Part shown: positions 1-4,787 of the stretch, piece by piece | Numbering within the stretch: position 1 is the first letter of the stretch | How the letters are laid out: each line of letters begins with the position of its first letter | Origin: an uncultured Veillonella sp. | GTDB lineage: Bacteria; Bacillota; Negativicutes; Veillonellales; Veillonellaceae | Assembly: GCA_934216375.1 (NCBI GenBank) | Contig: CAKQBP010000084.1 | Location: 1 to 6,271 of the forward strand | Direction of reading: 5' to 3' | Length of the DNA: 6,271 nt | Notes under the pieces: generated by a model | Database searches by the model: none | What the model was told of the DNA's origin: nothing | Seen by the model: only the letters and a program-made list of their open reading frames with translations | Position numbers and translations under genes: made by a program

Positions 1-548
1 GTGTAGCGTACTTTAATGAGCTTGACTCTTATGCGGAGGTACGTGGTCTTAGCACTAGTCAAATTATCAATGGTGTATGTTTAGATCCTCGTATTGGAGA
101 CTTTTATAATAACCCGTCCTTTGGCTATGGTGGGTATTGCTTGCCAAAAGATACAAAACAATTATTAGCAAACTATAATGATGTACCACAAAACTTGATT
201 TCTGCCATTGTTGATGCGAATAGAACTCGTAAAGATCATGTGGCAGATGCTATTATTGCAAAAAATCCAAAAATCGTTGGTATTTATCGATTGACCATGA
301 AAATGAACTCCGATAACTTTAGAGCGTCAGCGATTCAAGGTGTTATGAAACGTATTAAGGCGAAGGGGATTGCTGTGGTAGTATATGAACCTACACTAGA
401 TGCAGAAGATTTCTTTAATTCGCCAGTTATTCGTAATTTTGAAGACTTTAAGCGTGTCAGTGATGTTATTGTAGCTAATCGCTGGGATAGTAGCTTAGAA
501 GGTGTAAAAGATAAAGTTTATACACGAGATATTTTTGATAGAGATTAA
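1..548 (+). CDS. ugd: UDP-glucose 6-dehydrogenase, C-terminal part (5' end outside window)
   Basis: This enzyme oxidises UDP-glucose to UDP-glucuronate with two NAD+ in the cytoplasm, supplying a precursor for capsule and other surface polysaccharides. The reading frame is open from base 3 and gives 181 residues. The visible part starts in the central helical domain ([12 protein letters not shown]) and includes the active-site block [13 protein letters not shown], whose catalytic cysteine codon is at 138-140. The C-terminal UDP-binding domain follows, with landmarks [29 protein letters not shown] and the ending KVYTRDIF. These resemble the short Ugd type of about 388 residues known from E. 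coli, so roughly the first half, including the NAD-binding Rossmann domain, lies upstream of the window. The TTG at 141 is an internal leucine codon right after the catalytic cysteine, not a start. A VanZ-family gene follows 36 nt after the stop, probably in the same transcript. Confidence 0.95.
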   Translation, partial: VAYFNELDSYAEVRGLSTSQIINGVCLDPRIGDFYNNPSFGYGGYCLPKDTKQLLANYNDVPQNLISAIVDANRTRKDHVADAIIAKNPKIVGIYRLTMKMNSDNFRASAIQGVMKRIKAKGIAVVVYEPTLDAEDFFNSPVIRNFEDFKRVSDVIVANRWDSSLEGVKDKVYTRDIFDRD

Positions 549-573
549 TACAGCTATATGTATTGTGGCGTTT

Positions 574-578
574 AGGAG
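574..578 (+). promoter_or_regulatory. Ribosome binding site of the VanZ-family gene
   Basis: AGGAG lies 6 nt before the ATG at 585. It fixes the start of the VanZ-family gene, and the short gap after ugd suggests that translation re-initiates on a shared mRNA. Confidence 0.8.
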
Positions 579-584
579 AGTAGT

Positions 585-1019
585 ATGAAACGTTGGATAC
601 TATATATTGTGTTAGGTCTAATTGTGTTTTTTATATGGGATAATTCCTTGCAAAATGGAGGGACCTCTGATGGGTTTAGTCTTATTTTTGCAGAGTGGCT
701 TGCCCCTATAGCTGATAAATTAGGCTTTTACGGAAATATATGGGCCTTAAATAGGATTGTTCGAAAATTAGCCCACCTTACAGAGTTCACAATCCTTGGT
801 GGTGTTTTATATGTAGTTCTACGCCGCTATATTGAATATGGCACAGTAGTAAAAACTATAGGAGTGGGTATAGTAATAGCTAGTCTAGACGAATTTATAC
901 AATTATTTTCTCTAGGTCGCAGCTCTCAACTTTCTGATGTATTGATTGATACAATTGGTATAATCATTGGTATATCGGTAGTAAAATTAGCTTATTATAT
1001 TAGTCATGATAAAAGATAA
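585..1019 (+). CDS. VanZ-family membrane protein
   Basis: A small membrane protein of 144 residues, the usual length for stand-alone VanZ-like proteins. VanZ of enterococci gives low-level teicoplanin resistance by an unresolved mechanism, and most relatives have no known function. Family landmarks are all visible: an early N-terminal membrane segment (about residues 4-18), the SLQNGGTSDG stretch (21-30), RKLAHLTEF (60-68) leading into a second hydrophobic segment, a third segment ending in LDEFIQLF (101-108), then GRSSQLSDVLIDTIG (111-125) leading into the last segment (about 119-139). The conserved Arg-Lys, His, Glu, Asp-Glu and Asp residues of the family are present, so the protein looks intact. 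The tail is short and basic (SHDKR). It sits 36 nt downstream of ugd and is followed by a hairpin, so it is probably the last gene of that operon. A cell-envelope role fits the context but is inference. Confidence 0.88.
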   Translation: MKRWILYIVLGLIVFFIWDNSLQNGGTSDGFSLIFAEWLAPIADKLGFYGNIWALNRIVRKLAHLTEFTILGGVLYVVLRRYIEYGTVVKTIGVGIVIASLDEFIQLFSLGRSSQLSDVLIDTIGIIIGISVVKLAYYISHDKR

Positions 1020-1061
1020 AAGAAAAATTAAAAATTAAAAAAATATTAATATAATGATGCG

Positions 1062-1104
1062 TAAAATATGACTCATAATCATAGAGATTATGAGTCATAT
1101 TTTA
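1062..1104 (+). terminator. Perfect 19-bp hairpin, probable (bidirectional) terminator
   Basis: Bases 1062-1080 and 1086-1104 are exact reverse complements with a 5-nt loop (ATAGA). The stem is AT-rich, and the 3' arm ends in ATATTTTA without a long T-run beyond it, so it is not a textbook intrinsic terminator. Its place 42 nt after the VanZ-family stop and before a new promoter supports transcript termination or 3'-end stabilisation. An A-rich stretch (1021-1046) precedes it and would give a T-run on the opposite strand. Confidence 0.55.
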
Positions 1105-1179
1105 TGAAGGATAAATGAATATATAAAAATTGTATTAAATGAGCATATAATAATTTATTTATTTTTATAGAAAAACCAC

Positions 1180-1208
1180 TATACAAGCGACTAGTCCCTT
1201 GTTATAAT
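1180..1208 (+). promoter_or_regulatory. Promoter with extended -10 and palindromic spacer, for the PHP-domain gene
   Basis: TATACA (1180-1185; 4 of 6 against TTGACA) is followed after exactly 17 nt by a perfect TATAAT (1203-1208), preceded by TG-N (1200-1202), the extended -10 signature. Transcription would start near 1215 and leave a leader of about 93 nt before the ATG at 1308. The spacer is almost entirely filled by a 20-bp palindrome (1183-1202), annotated separately. Another TATAAT at 1146-1151 has no good -35 at the right distance. Confidence 0.65.
1183..1202. promoter_or_regulatory. Operator-like 20-bp palindrome inside the promoter spacer
   Basis: The arms are ACAAG and CTTGT around the perfect 8-bp palindrome GACTAGTC, with only one non-matching pair (C1188 against C1197). 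It lies between the -35 and -10 hexamers, where a dimeric repressor would block RNA polymerase. Which regulator binds is unknown; I do not recognise the motif as that of a known family. Confidence 0.45.
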
Positions 1209-1248
1209 CGTGAATATAAAATGAATTATAAACTTAAATGAGAAGAAC

Positions 1249-1311
1249 ATGAACTTTATAAAAGAGGTCGGTTTTGAAAAGAAAATCGAAAGTAGAAGGG
1301 AAAGATTATGA
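1249..1311 (+). CDS. Possible 20-codon upstream ORF coupled to the PHP-domain gene
   Basis: An ATG at 1249 opens a frame of 20 sense codons (MNFIKEVGFEKKIESRRERL). Its TGA stop at 1309-1311 overlaps the next start as ATGA. It lies inside the predicted leader of the PHP-domain gene. The only upstream Shine-Dalgarno-like sequence is the weak GAGAAG at 1240-1245. The peptide is charged and matches nothing I know. The AAGGGA site at 1296-1301, within this frame, can initiate the downstream gene on its own. It could be a real coupling ORF or chance in an AT-rich leader. Confidence 0.2.
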   Translation: MNFIKEVGFEKKIESRRERL

Positions 1312-2111
1312 GTCGCGTGGTTGATTTACATGGTTGCATTTTGCCAGCTGTGTTAGGTCCACAAGGGCCTCAAACAATGGCAGAATCAGTAAAAATGATT
1401 AAGTCCTTGTCTGAACAAGGTATTACAGATATTTTTAGTACGCCAGATGTTACAGTATCTATGGATCTGAATACATGGAATGCTATGAAATCTTTAGTTA
1501 ATGAAGTAAAAGTTGTGATTAAGGAACAGCTAGTAGATGTAACTATTCACAGTGGAGCTCGCGTAATGCTTTGTGATGAAATGATTGAATATATAGCTTT
1601 TCATCGCAATCAATATACATTGGGAGATAGCCATTTTATATTAGTTGCTCTTCCACAAAATAGCAAAGTGCATCATATTAATGCATGGTTGTTAAGTCTA
1701 CTAGATATGGGTATTGTACCTATTGTTAGTGAAGTAGAAACTTATGGACAATTATTTACTAAACCTGAACAATTATTAGAATGGGTTGATAAAGGTATTT
1801 TGATTCAATGTAATATGGCATCTTTTAATCATGGTAACGCTAATTATGATAGGGCTATTGAATTATATCGCAATGGTTTAATTCATTTCTTTGGCACTGG
1901 TTACAGCAATGGCTGTGATGTCGAGGTGTACCAAGGTTATGTGGAAGCTATTTCTAAATTAGATAGTACGTATAAAAAAGATTTATTGCCAAATATTCAT
2001 CTTAACGAACGTGATCTTTTGGCTAATCGTACATTTTATCCTTCTGTCCCATCTAGTTGGGTGGGGAAAAAGGGTAATTTCTTAACTCGTCTATTTGGCT
2101 TTGCATTATAA
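1308..2111 (+). CDS. CpsB/YwqE-like PHP-domain protein, probable catalytically dead tyrosine-phosphatase homologue
   Basis: The 267-residue protein follows the layout of the CpsB/YwqE/Wzb-type PHP-fold tyrosine phosphatases (about 245-255 residues), manganese enzymes that dephosphorylate capsule-regulating tyrosine kinases. Aligning from memory with pneumococcal CpsB: VDLHGCILP (5-13) matches the N-terminal DIHSHI strand, TMAESVKMI (23-31) the EES helix, ITDIFSTPDV (39-48) the TIVSTSHR block, HSGARVM (81-87) the GAEIYY block, YTLGDSHFILVALP (103-116) the TLNDSRYALIEF block, GIVPIVSEVETY (135-146) the ITPVIAHIERY block, and GLIHFFGTGYSN (190-201) the VHVVASDMHN block. The metal ligands are almost all replaced: His to Cys10, His to Asp47, Glu to Arg85, Glu to Ala114, His to Glu142, Asp to Gly198 and His to Ser200; only His8 remains. 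The frame is intact, so this looks like a retained pseudoenzyme, perhaps a binding or regulatory protein. The start is set by AAGGGA at 1296-1301. It has its own promoter and terminator. Homology is fairly sure; loss of activity is inference. Confidence 0.75.
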   Translation: MSRVVDLHGCILPAVLGPQGPQTMAESVKMIKSLSEQGITDIFSTPDVTVSMDLNTWNAMKSLVNEVKVVIKEQLVDVTIHSGARVMLCDEMIEYIAFHRNQYTLGDSHFILVALPQNSKVHHINAWLLSLLDMGIVPIVSEVETYGQLFTKPEQLLEWVDKGILIQCNMASFNHGNANYDRAIELYRNGLIHFFGTGYSNGCDVEVYQGYVEAISKLDSTYKKDLLPNIHLNERDLLANRTFYPSVPSSWVGKKGNFLTRLFGFAL

Positions 2112-2116
2112 TTTAT

Positions 2117-2164
2117 ATAGGTTCTTTTATCCATGTCATAATAGGTTCTTTTATCCATGTCATA
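2117..2164. repeat. Perfect tandem duplication, 2 x 24 bp
   Basis: Bases 2117-2140 and 2141-2164 are identical; each unit begins ATAGGTTCTTTTATCC and ends ATGTCATA. The repeat begins 5 nt after the stop of the PHP-domain gene. The second unit supplies the left arm of the terminator-like hairpin at 2140-2191, so the duplication copied that arm. Two units without divergence suggest a recent slippage event. Confidence 0.9.
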
Positions 2165-2191
2165 TTGGCATAGAGAGGAGAGCCTATTTTT
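2140..2191 (+). terminator. Probable terminator of the PHP-domain gene
   Basis: AATAGGTTCT (2140-2149) pairs with AGAGCCTATT (2179-2188) over 10 pairs, one of them G-U. The 29-nt loop contains a second small stem, ATGTCA with TGGCAT (2159-2164 and 2168-2173), closed by TAT. A T-run (2187-2191) follows. The large loop makes it an imperfect intrinsic terminator, but its position after the stop and just before the nrdD promoter fits. Confidence 0.5.
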
Positions 2192-2205
2192 ACTTTATGT
2201 TGTAT
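2190..2205. promoter_or_regulatory. Weak upstream NrdR-box-like site
   Basis: This 16-mer matches the NrdR box (ACACWATATATWGTGT, from memory) at about 10 of 16 positions. It would be dismissed alone, but its start lies 32 bp (three helical turns) before that of the better box at 2222, and NrdR boxes typically come as pairs about three turns apart. Confidence 0.3.
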
Positions 2206-2211
2206 TTGGGG

Positions 2212-2240
2212 TTGAAAACAACCACCATATATAGTATACT
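2212..2240 (+). promoter_or_regulatory. nrdD promoter
   Basis: TTGAAA (2212-2217; 5 of 6 to consensus), a 17-nt spacer and TATACT (2235-2240; 5 of 6) form the best sigma-70-type promoter in the window. Transcription would start near 2247, giving a leader of about 133 nt before nrdD. An NrdR-box-like palindrome overlaps the spacer and -10, as expected for repression when deoxynucleotides are plentiful. Confidence 0.7.
2222..2237. promoter_or_regulatory. NrdR-box-like operator overlapping the nrdD -10
   Basis: CCACCATATATAGTAT matches 13 of 16 positions of the NrdR consensus ACACWATATATWGTGT as I remember it, including the central ATATAT and the CAC and GT flanks. NrdR is the zinc-finger/ATP-cone repressor of ribonucleotide reductase genes in most bacteria. 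Position over the -10 of a ribonucleotide reductase gene makes the assignment credible; the nrdR gene itself is not in the window. Confidence 0.55.
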
Positions 2241-2280
2241 GAGAAGGCGGTAAAAATAGAGGGTTTTTCTAATAATTCTT

Positions 2281-2332
2281 CACATTTTTACATATAAATT
2301 TATAAAAAGTGTGATTTGCCATACTTTTTATA
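2281..2332 (+). promoter_or_regulatory. nrdD leader with two mutually exclusive hairpins
   Basis: In the predicted nrdD leader, CACATTTTT (2281-2289) can pair with AAAAGTGTG (2305-2313; one G-U), enclosing the perfect 12-nt palindrome TATAAATTTATA (2293-2304). The same segment, TATAAAAAGTGTG (2301-2313), can instead pair with CATACTTTTTATA (2320-2332): 13 pairs, one G-U, 6-nt loop. Both cannot form together, the arrangement used by attenuators and riboswitches. It is not a riboswitch class I recognise, and the region is AT-rich, so function is uncertain. Confidence 0.35.
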
Positions 2333-2364
2333 CGTCTTAACATATATTTTGGCAGTAACAAGAT

Positions 2365-2372
2365 GGGGAGGT
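2365..2372 (+). promoter_or_regulatory. nrdD ribosome binding site in a small hairpin loop
   Basis: GGGGAGGT ends 7 nt before the ATG at 2380 and fixes the nrdD start. TTGGCA (2349-2354) and TGCCAA (2373-2378) flank it as a perfect 6-bp inverted repeat, placing the Shine-Dalgarno sequence in an 18-nt loop whose right arm ends just before the start codon. Confidence 0.7.
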
Positions 2373-2379
2373 TGCCAAT

Positions 2380-4530
2380 ATGTTGCAGGTCATTAAGCGA
2401 GATGGCACGAAGGTACCATTTGACAAGAACAAGATTGCTTTGGCTATTGAAAAGGCTGAACATAGTAGTACAGGGTTGTACGAAGAGGGCTTGGCACAGC
2501 GTATTGCAAATGAAATTGAGGAATATGCTACTAAGCTTCAAAAAGACATGACAATTTATGCTATTGAAGATCAAGTGTATTATAAGTTGATTGAGTATCA
2601 TAATCCTGCAACGGCACGTGCCTATGAAGGTTACAAAGCTGTTCAAGCTTTTAAACGTCGTCAAAATACAACTGATGATGATGTAATTGGTTTATTAGAT
2701 CGTAGTAATATAAGTGTTCTTGATGAGAACTCTAATAAGGATGCTGCTATAGTATCTACCCAACGGGATTTAATTGCTGGTGAAGTATCTAAGGATATTG
2801 CTCGTCGTAAATTGATTCCTACCGATATTTTGGAAGCCCATGATAGTGGAGCTATCCACTTCCATGATATGGATTATATTATTCAACCTATGTTTAACTG
2901 TTGCTTAATTAATTTGGAAGACATGCTTACAAATGGTACAGTAATCAATGGTAAGAAAATCGATACTCCTAAGTCCTTCCAAGTTGCTTGTACTGTAACA
3001 ACACAAATTATTGCACAAGTAGCATCTGGTCAATATGGTGGTCAAAGTATTAATGGTATTGATCGTATTTTGGCACCATTCGTACGTAAATCTTATGAAA
3101 AAATCCTCAATAATGTTATTGAAGAGCAAGTTGAGATTTACGGCATGGAGCCTAATATGGAAAAGGCTCGTGAAATTGCGTGGAAACGTACGCGTAAAGA
3201 GGTTAAAGATGGTATTCAAACTATTCAATACCAAATTAATACATTGATGACTACAAATGGTCAATCTCCATTTGTTACATTATTTATGTATTTCCAACCA
3301 GACTATGAATACGCGAAGGAAGCGGCTCTTATTACAGAAGAAATTTTGCGCCAACGTATTAAAGGTGTAAAAAACGAAGCTGATGTATATATTACACCAG
3401 CCTTTCCTAAGTTGATTTATGTTCTTGATGAGCATAATGTAACACCAGATAGTCCATACTATTACTTAACTGAATTGGCAGCACAATGTACGGCTAAGCG
3501 TATGTACCCTGATTATATTTCTGCGAAAAAAATGAAGGAAAACTACTCAGGTAATGTCTTTAGTCCTATGGGCTGTCGATCCTTCTTATCTCCTTGGAAG
3601 GATGAAAATGGTGAATACAAGTTTGATGGACGTTTTAACATTGGTGTAGTAAGCTTGAACTTACCTCAAATCGGCATTCTAGCCCGAGGTAGTGAAGAAC
3701 GATATTTTGAAATTTTAGATAAACGACTTGAGTTAGCAGAAAAAGCTCTAATGCTTCGTTATGAATTACTTAAGGACGTAGTGAGCGATGTGTCGCCAAT
3801 CCATTGGCAACACGGTGCCATTGCAAGACTTAAAAAAGGCGAGAAAATTGCTAAATTCTTGACTGGCGGCTATGCGACTATTTCCTTGGGATATATTGGT
3901 ATTTATGAAGCAACTCGCTTAATTACCGGTGAATCGAATACGGGCGAGAAAGGTCGCGTTTTTGCGATGAAGATTATGGATCGTTTAAATGCAGCTGTTG
4001 ATGAATGGCGAGTTAAACATAACATGGGGTTCGCATTATATGGTACACCTGCTGAAAGTTTAACCCATCGATTCTCTTCTTTGGATCGCGCTCGTTTTGG
4101 TATTATTGAAGATATTACGGATAAAGGTTATTATACTAATAGTTATCATGTAAGCGTACGAGAAGAAATTAATGTATTTGACAAGTTCTCCTTTGAATCT
4201 GAGTTCCAAAAGAAATCTACAGGTGGCTGTATTTCCTATGCAGAAATTCCTAATATGACTAATAATATTCCAGCTGTTTTGACTATGATTCAATATATTT
4301 ATGATCATATTTCTTACGCTGAATTCAATACCAAGTCTGACTACTGTCACGAATGTGGTTTCGATGGCGAAATCAAGGTAAACGAACATAACGAGTGGGA
4401 ATGCCCTCGTTGCCACAATACAAACCGCGATAAATTAACTGTTATCCGTCGTACTTGTGGATACCTTGGCGAAAACTTCTGGAATGAAGGGCGCACAAAG
4501 GAAATTAAAGATCGTGTAATGCACATTTAA
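2380..4530 (+). CDS. nrdD: Anaerobic (class III) ribonucleoside-triphosphate reductase
   Basis: NrdD reduces ribonucleoside triphosphates to deoxyribonucleotides without oxygen, using an oxygen-sensitive glycyl radical. The 716 residues match the usual length (E. coli 712). An N-terminal ATP-cone (about 1-93, starting VIKRDGTKVPFDKNKI) senses ATP/dATP. The ten-stranded barrel follows: FNCCLIN (172-178) with Cys174/Cys175 on the first active-site strand, GGQSINGID (220-228), and SPMGCRSF (395-402), where Cys399 sits in the finger loop expected to carry the thiyl radical. The C-terminus has a four-cysteine zinc site (Cys656, Cys659, Cys675, Cys678) and the glycyl-radical motif RRTCGYLG, with Gly694 as the predicted radical residue by alignment to Gly681 of E. 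coli. All key residues are present, so the enzyme should be active. It has its own promoter with NrdR-like boxes. Its activase NrdG is encoded 257 nt downstream, beyond a terminator hairpin. Confidence 0.97.
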   Translation: MLQVIKRDGTKVPFDKNKIALAIEKAEHSSTGLYEEGLAQRIANEIEEYATKLQKDMTIYAIEDQVYYKLIEYHNPATARAYEGYKAVQAFKRRQNTTDDDVIGLLDRSNISVLDENSNKDAAIVSTQRDLIAGEVSKDIARRKLIPTDILEAHDSGAIHFHDMDYIIQPMFNCCLINLEDMLTNGTVINGKKIDTPKSFQVACTVTTQIIAQVASGQYGGQSINGIDRILAPFVRKSYEKILNNVIEEQVEIYGMEPNMEKAREIAWKRTRKEVKDGIQTIQYQINTLMTTNGQSPFVTLFMYFQPDYEYAKEAALITEEILRQRIKGVKNEADVYITPAFPKLIYVLDEHNVTPDSPYYYLTELAAQCTAKRMYPDYISAKKMKENYSGNVFSPMGCRSFLSPWKDENGEYKFDGRFNIGVVSLNLPQIGILARGSEERYFEILDKRLELAEKALMLRYELLKDVVSDVSPIHWQHGAIARLKKGEKIAKFLTGGYATISLGYIGIYEATRLITGESNTGEKGRVFAMKIMDRLNAAVDEWRVKHNMGFALYGTPAESLTHRFSSLDRARFGIIEDITDKGYYTNSYHVSVREEINVFDKFSFESEFQKKSTGGCISYAEIPNMTNNIPAVLTMIQYIYDHISYAEFNTKSDYCHECGFDGEIKVNEHNEWECPRCHNTNRDKLTVIRRTCGYLGENFWNEGRTKEIKDRVMHI

Positions 4531-4684
4531 GATTATTAGAGTTATAGTTTTAATAATTATTCTATATATTAAGATAAACTGTTATATAGTTTATATAGAT
4601 TAATATAATTATCATAGATATCTAATGATGTGGATATTTTAATAGATACGATTTTAATTCTAAATACGATAGTTCTGTAAATGC

Positions 4685-4713
4685 TAAAAGCTGTGCCTAA
4701 GGCACAGCTTTTA
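4685..4713 (+). terminator. Strong bidirectional intrinsic terminator between nrdD and nrdG
   Basis: TAAAAGCTGTGCC (4685-4697) and GGCACAGCTTTTA (4701-4713) pair perfectly over 13 bp around a 3-nt loop (TAA). The stem core is GC-rich, with A-run and T-run at its feet, the classic form of a terminator working both ways. It lies 155 nt after the nrdD stop. The preceding AT-rich stretch (4531-4684) holds no gene, only weak 7-bp hairpins (for example 4574-4580 with 4588-4594). Confidence 0.85.
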
Positions 4714-4735
4714 CTGTATATATGAGAAATTGAAA

Positions 4736-4751
4736 TATATCTATATAGTGT
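4736..4751 (+). promoter_or_regulatory. Possible nrdG promoter -10 with NrdR-like half site
   Basis: TATAGT (4744-4749) matches a -10 hexamer at 5 of 6 positions and lies between the terminator and nrdG, but no good -35 is visible 16-18 nt upstream. The right part, TATATAGTGT (4742-4751), fits the right part of the NrdR consensus exactly, while the left half does not match (11 of 16 overall). Because the hairpin at 4685 should stop nrdD transcripts, some promoter is expected here. Confidence 0.25.
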
Positions 4752-4777
4752 TAATCAAAGTTGATAGGCACTACTAT

Positions 4778-4782
4778 GGAGG
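4778..4782 (+). promoter_or_regulatory. nrdG ribosome binding site deciding the start
   Basis: GGAGG stands 5 nt before the ATG at 4788 and only 2 nt before the ATG at 4785. The spacing favours 4788, which also gives the family-typical N-terminus MRYGQIRQYDIANG. An in-frame TTG at 4761 and ATG at 4776 lie upstream of or on this site and are unlikely starts. Confidence 0.75.
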
Positions 4783-4787
4783 TTATG

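Noticed and set aside
141..548. Separate gene starting at TTG 141
   Set aside because: The frame continues upstream to base 3 with clear Ugd sequence; the TTG encodes a leucine next to the catalytic cysteine.
1146..1151. Second TATAAT as an alternative promoter for the PHP gene
   Set aside because: No acceptable -35 at 16-18 nt; the nearest, TTGTAT at 1130, leaves only a 10-nt spacer.
1274..1324. 16-codon ORF from TTG 1274 with AGAGGT upstream, overlapping the PHP gene start
   Set aside because: A rare start codon, a very short frame running into the coding region, and a better explanation of the start by AAGGGA at 1296.
2363..2551. 62-codon + strand ORF starting at the nrdD Shine-Dalgarno
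   Set aside because: Its ATG is embedded in the nrdD ribosome binding site and the frame overlaps nrdD out of phase, with no site of its own.
2269..2664. 131-codon antisense ORF over the nrdD leader and 5' end
   Set aside because: It mirrors nrdD codons, has no plausible Shine-Dalgarno sequence and resembles no protein family; it is a shadow frame.
3035..3247. 70-codon + strand ORF inside nrdD
   Set aside because: Out-of-phase shadow of nrdD; low-complexity composition and no ribosome binding site.
2905..3264. 119-codon antisense ORF inside nrdD
   Set aside because: Shadow of a strongly conserved coding region on the other strand.
4060..4416. 118-codon antisense ORF inside nrdD
   Set aside because: Shadow frame opposite the conserved nrdD C-terminal region.
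4531..4684. Weak hairpins in the AT-rich region after nrdD (4532-4538 with 4551-4557; 4574-4580 with 4588-4594)
   Set aside because: Seven-pair, all or nearly all A-T stems are expected by chance at this composition and lack T-runs.
4761..4787. Earlier nrdG start at TTG 4761 (or ATG 4776 / 4785)
   Set aside because: GGAGG at 4778-4782 is downstream of or too close to these codons; ATG 4788 has proper spacing and the family-typical N-terminus.
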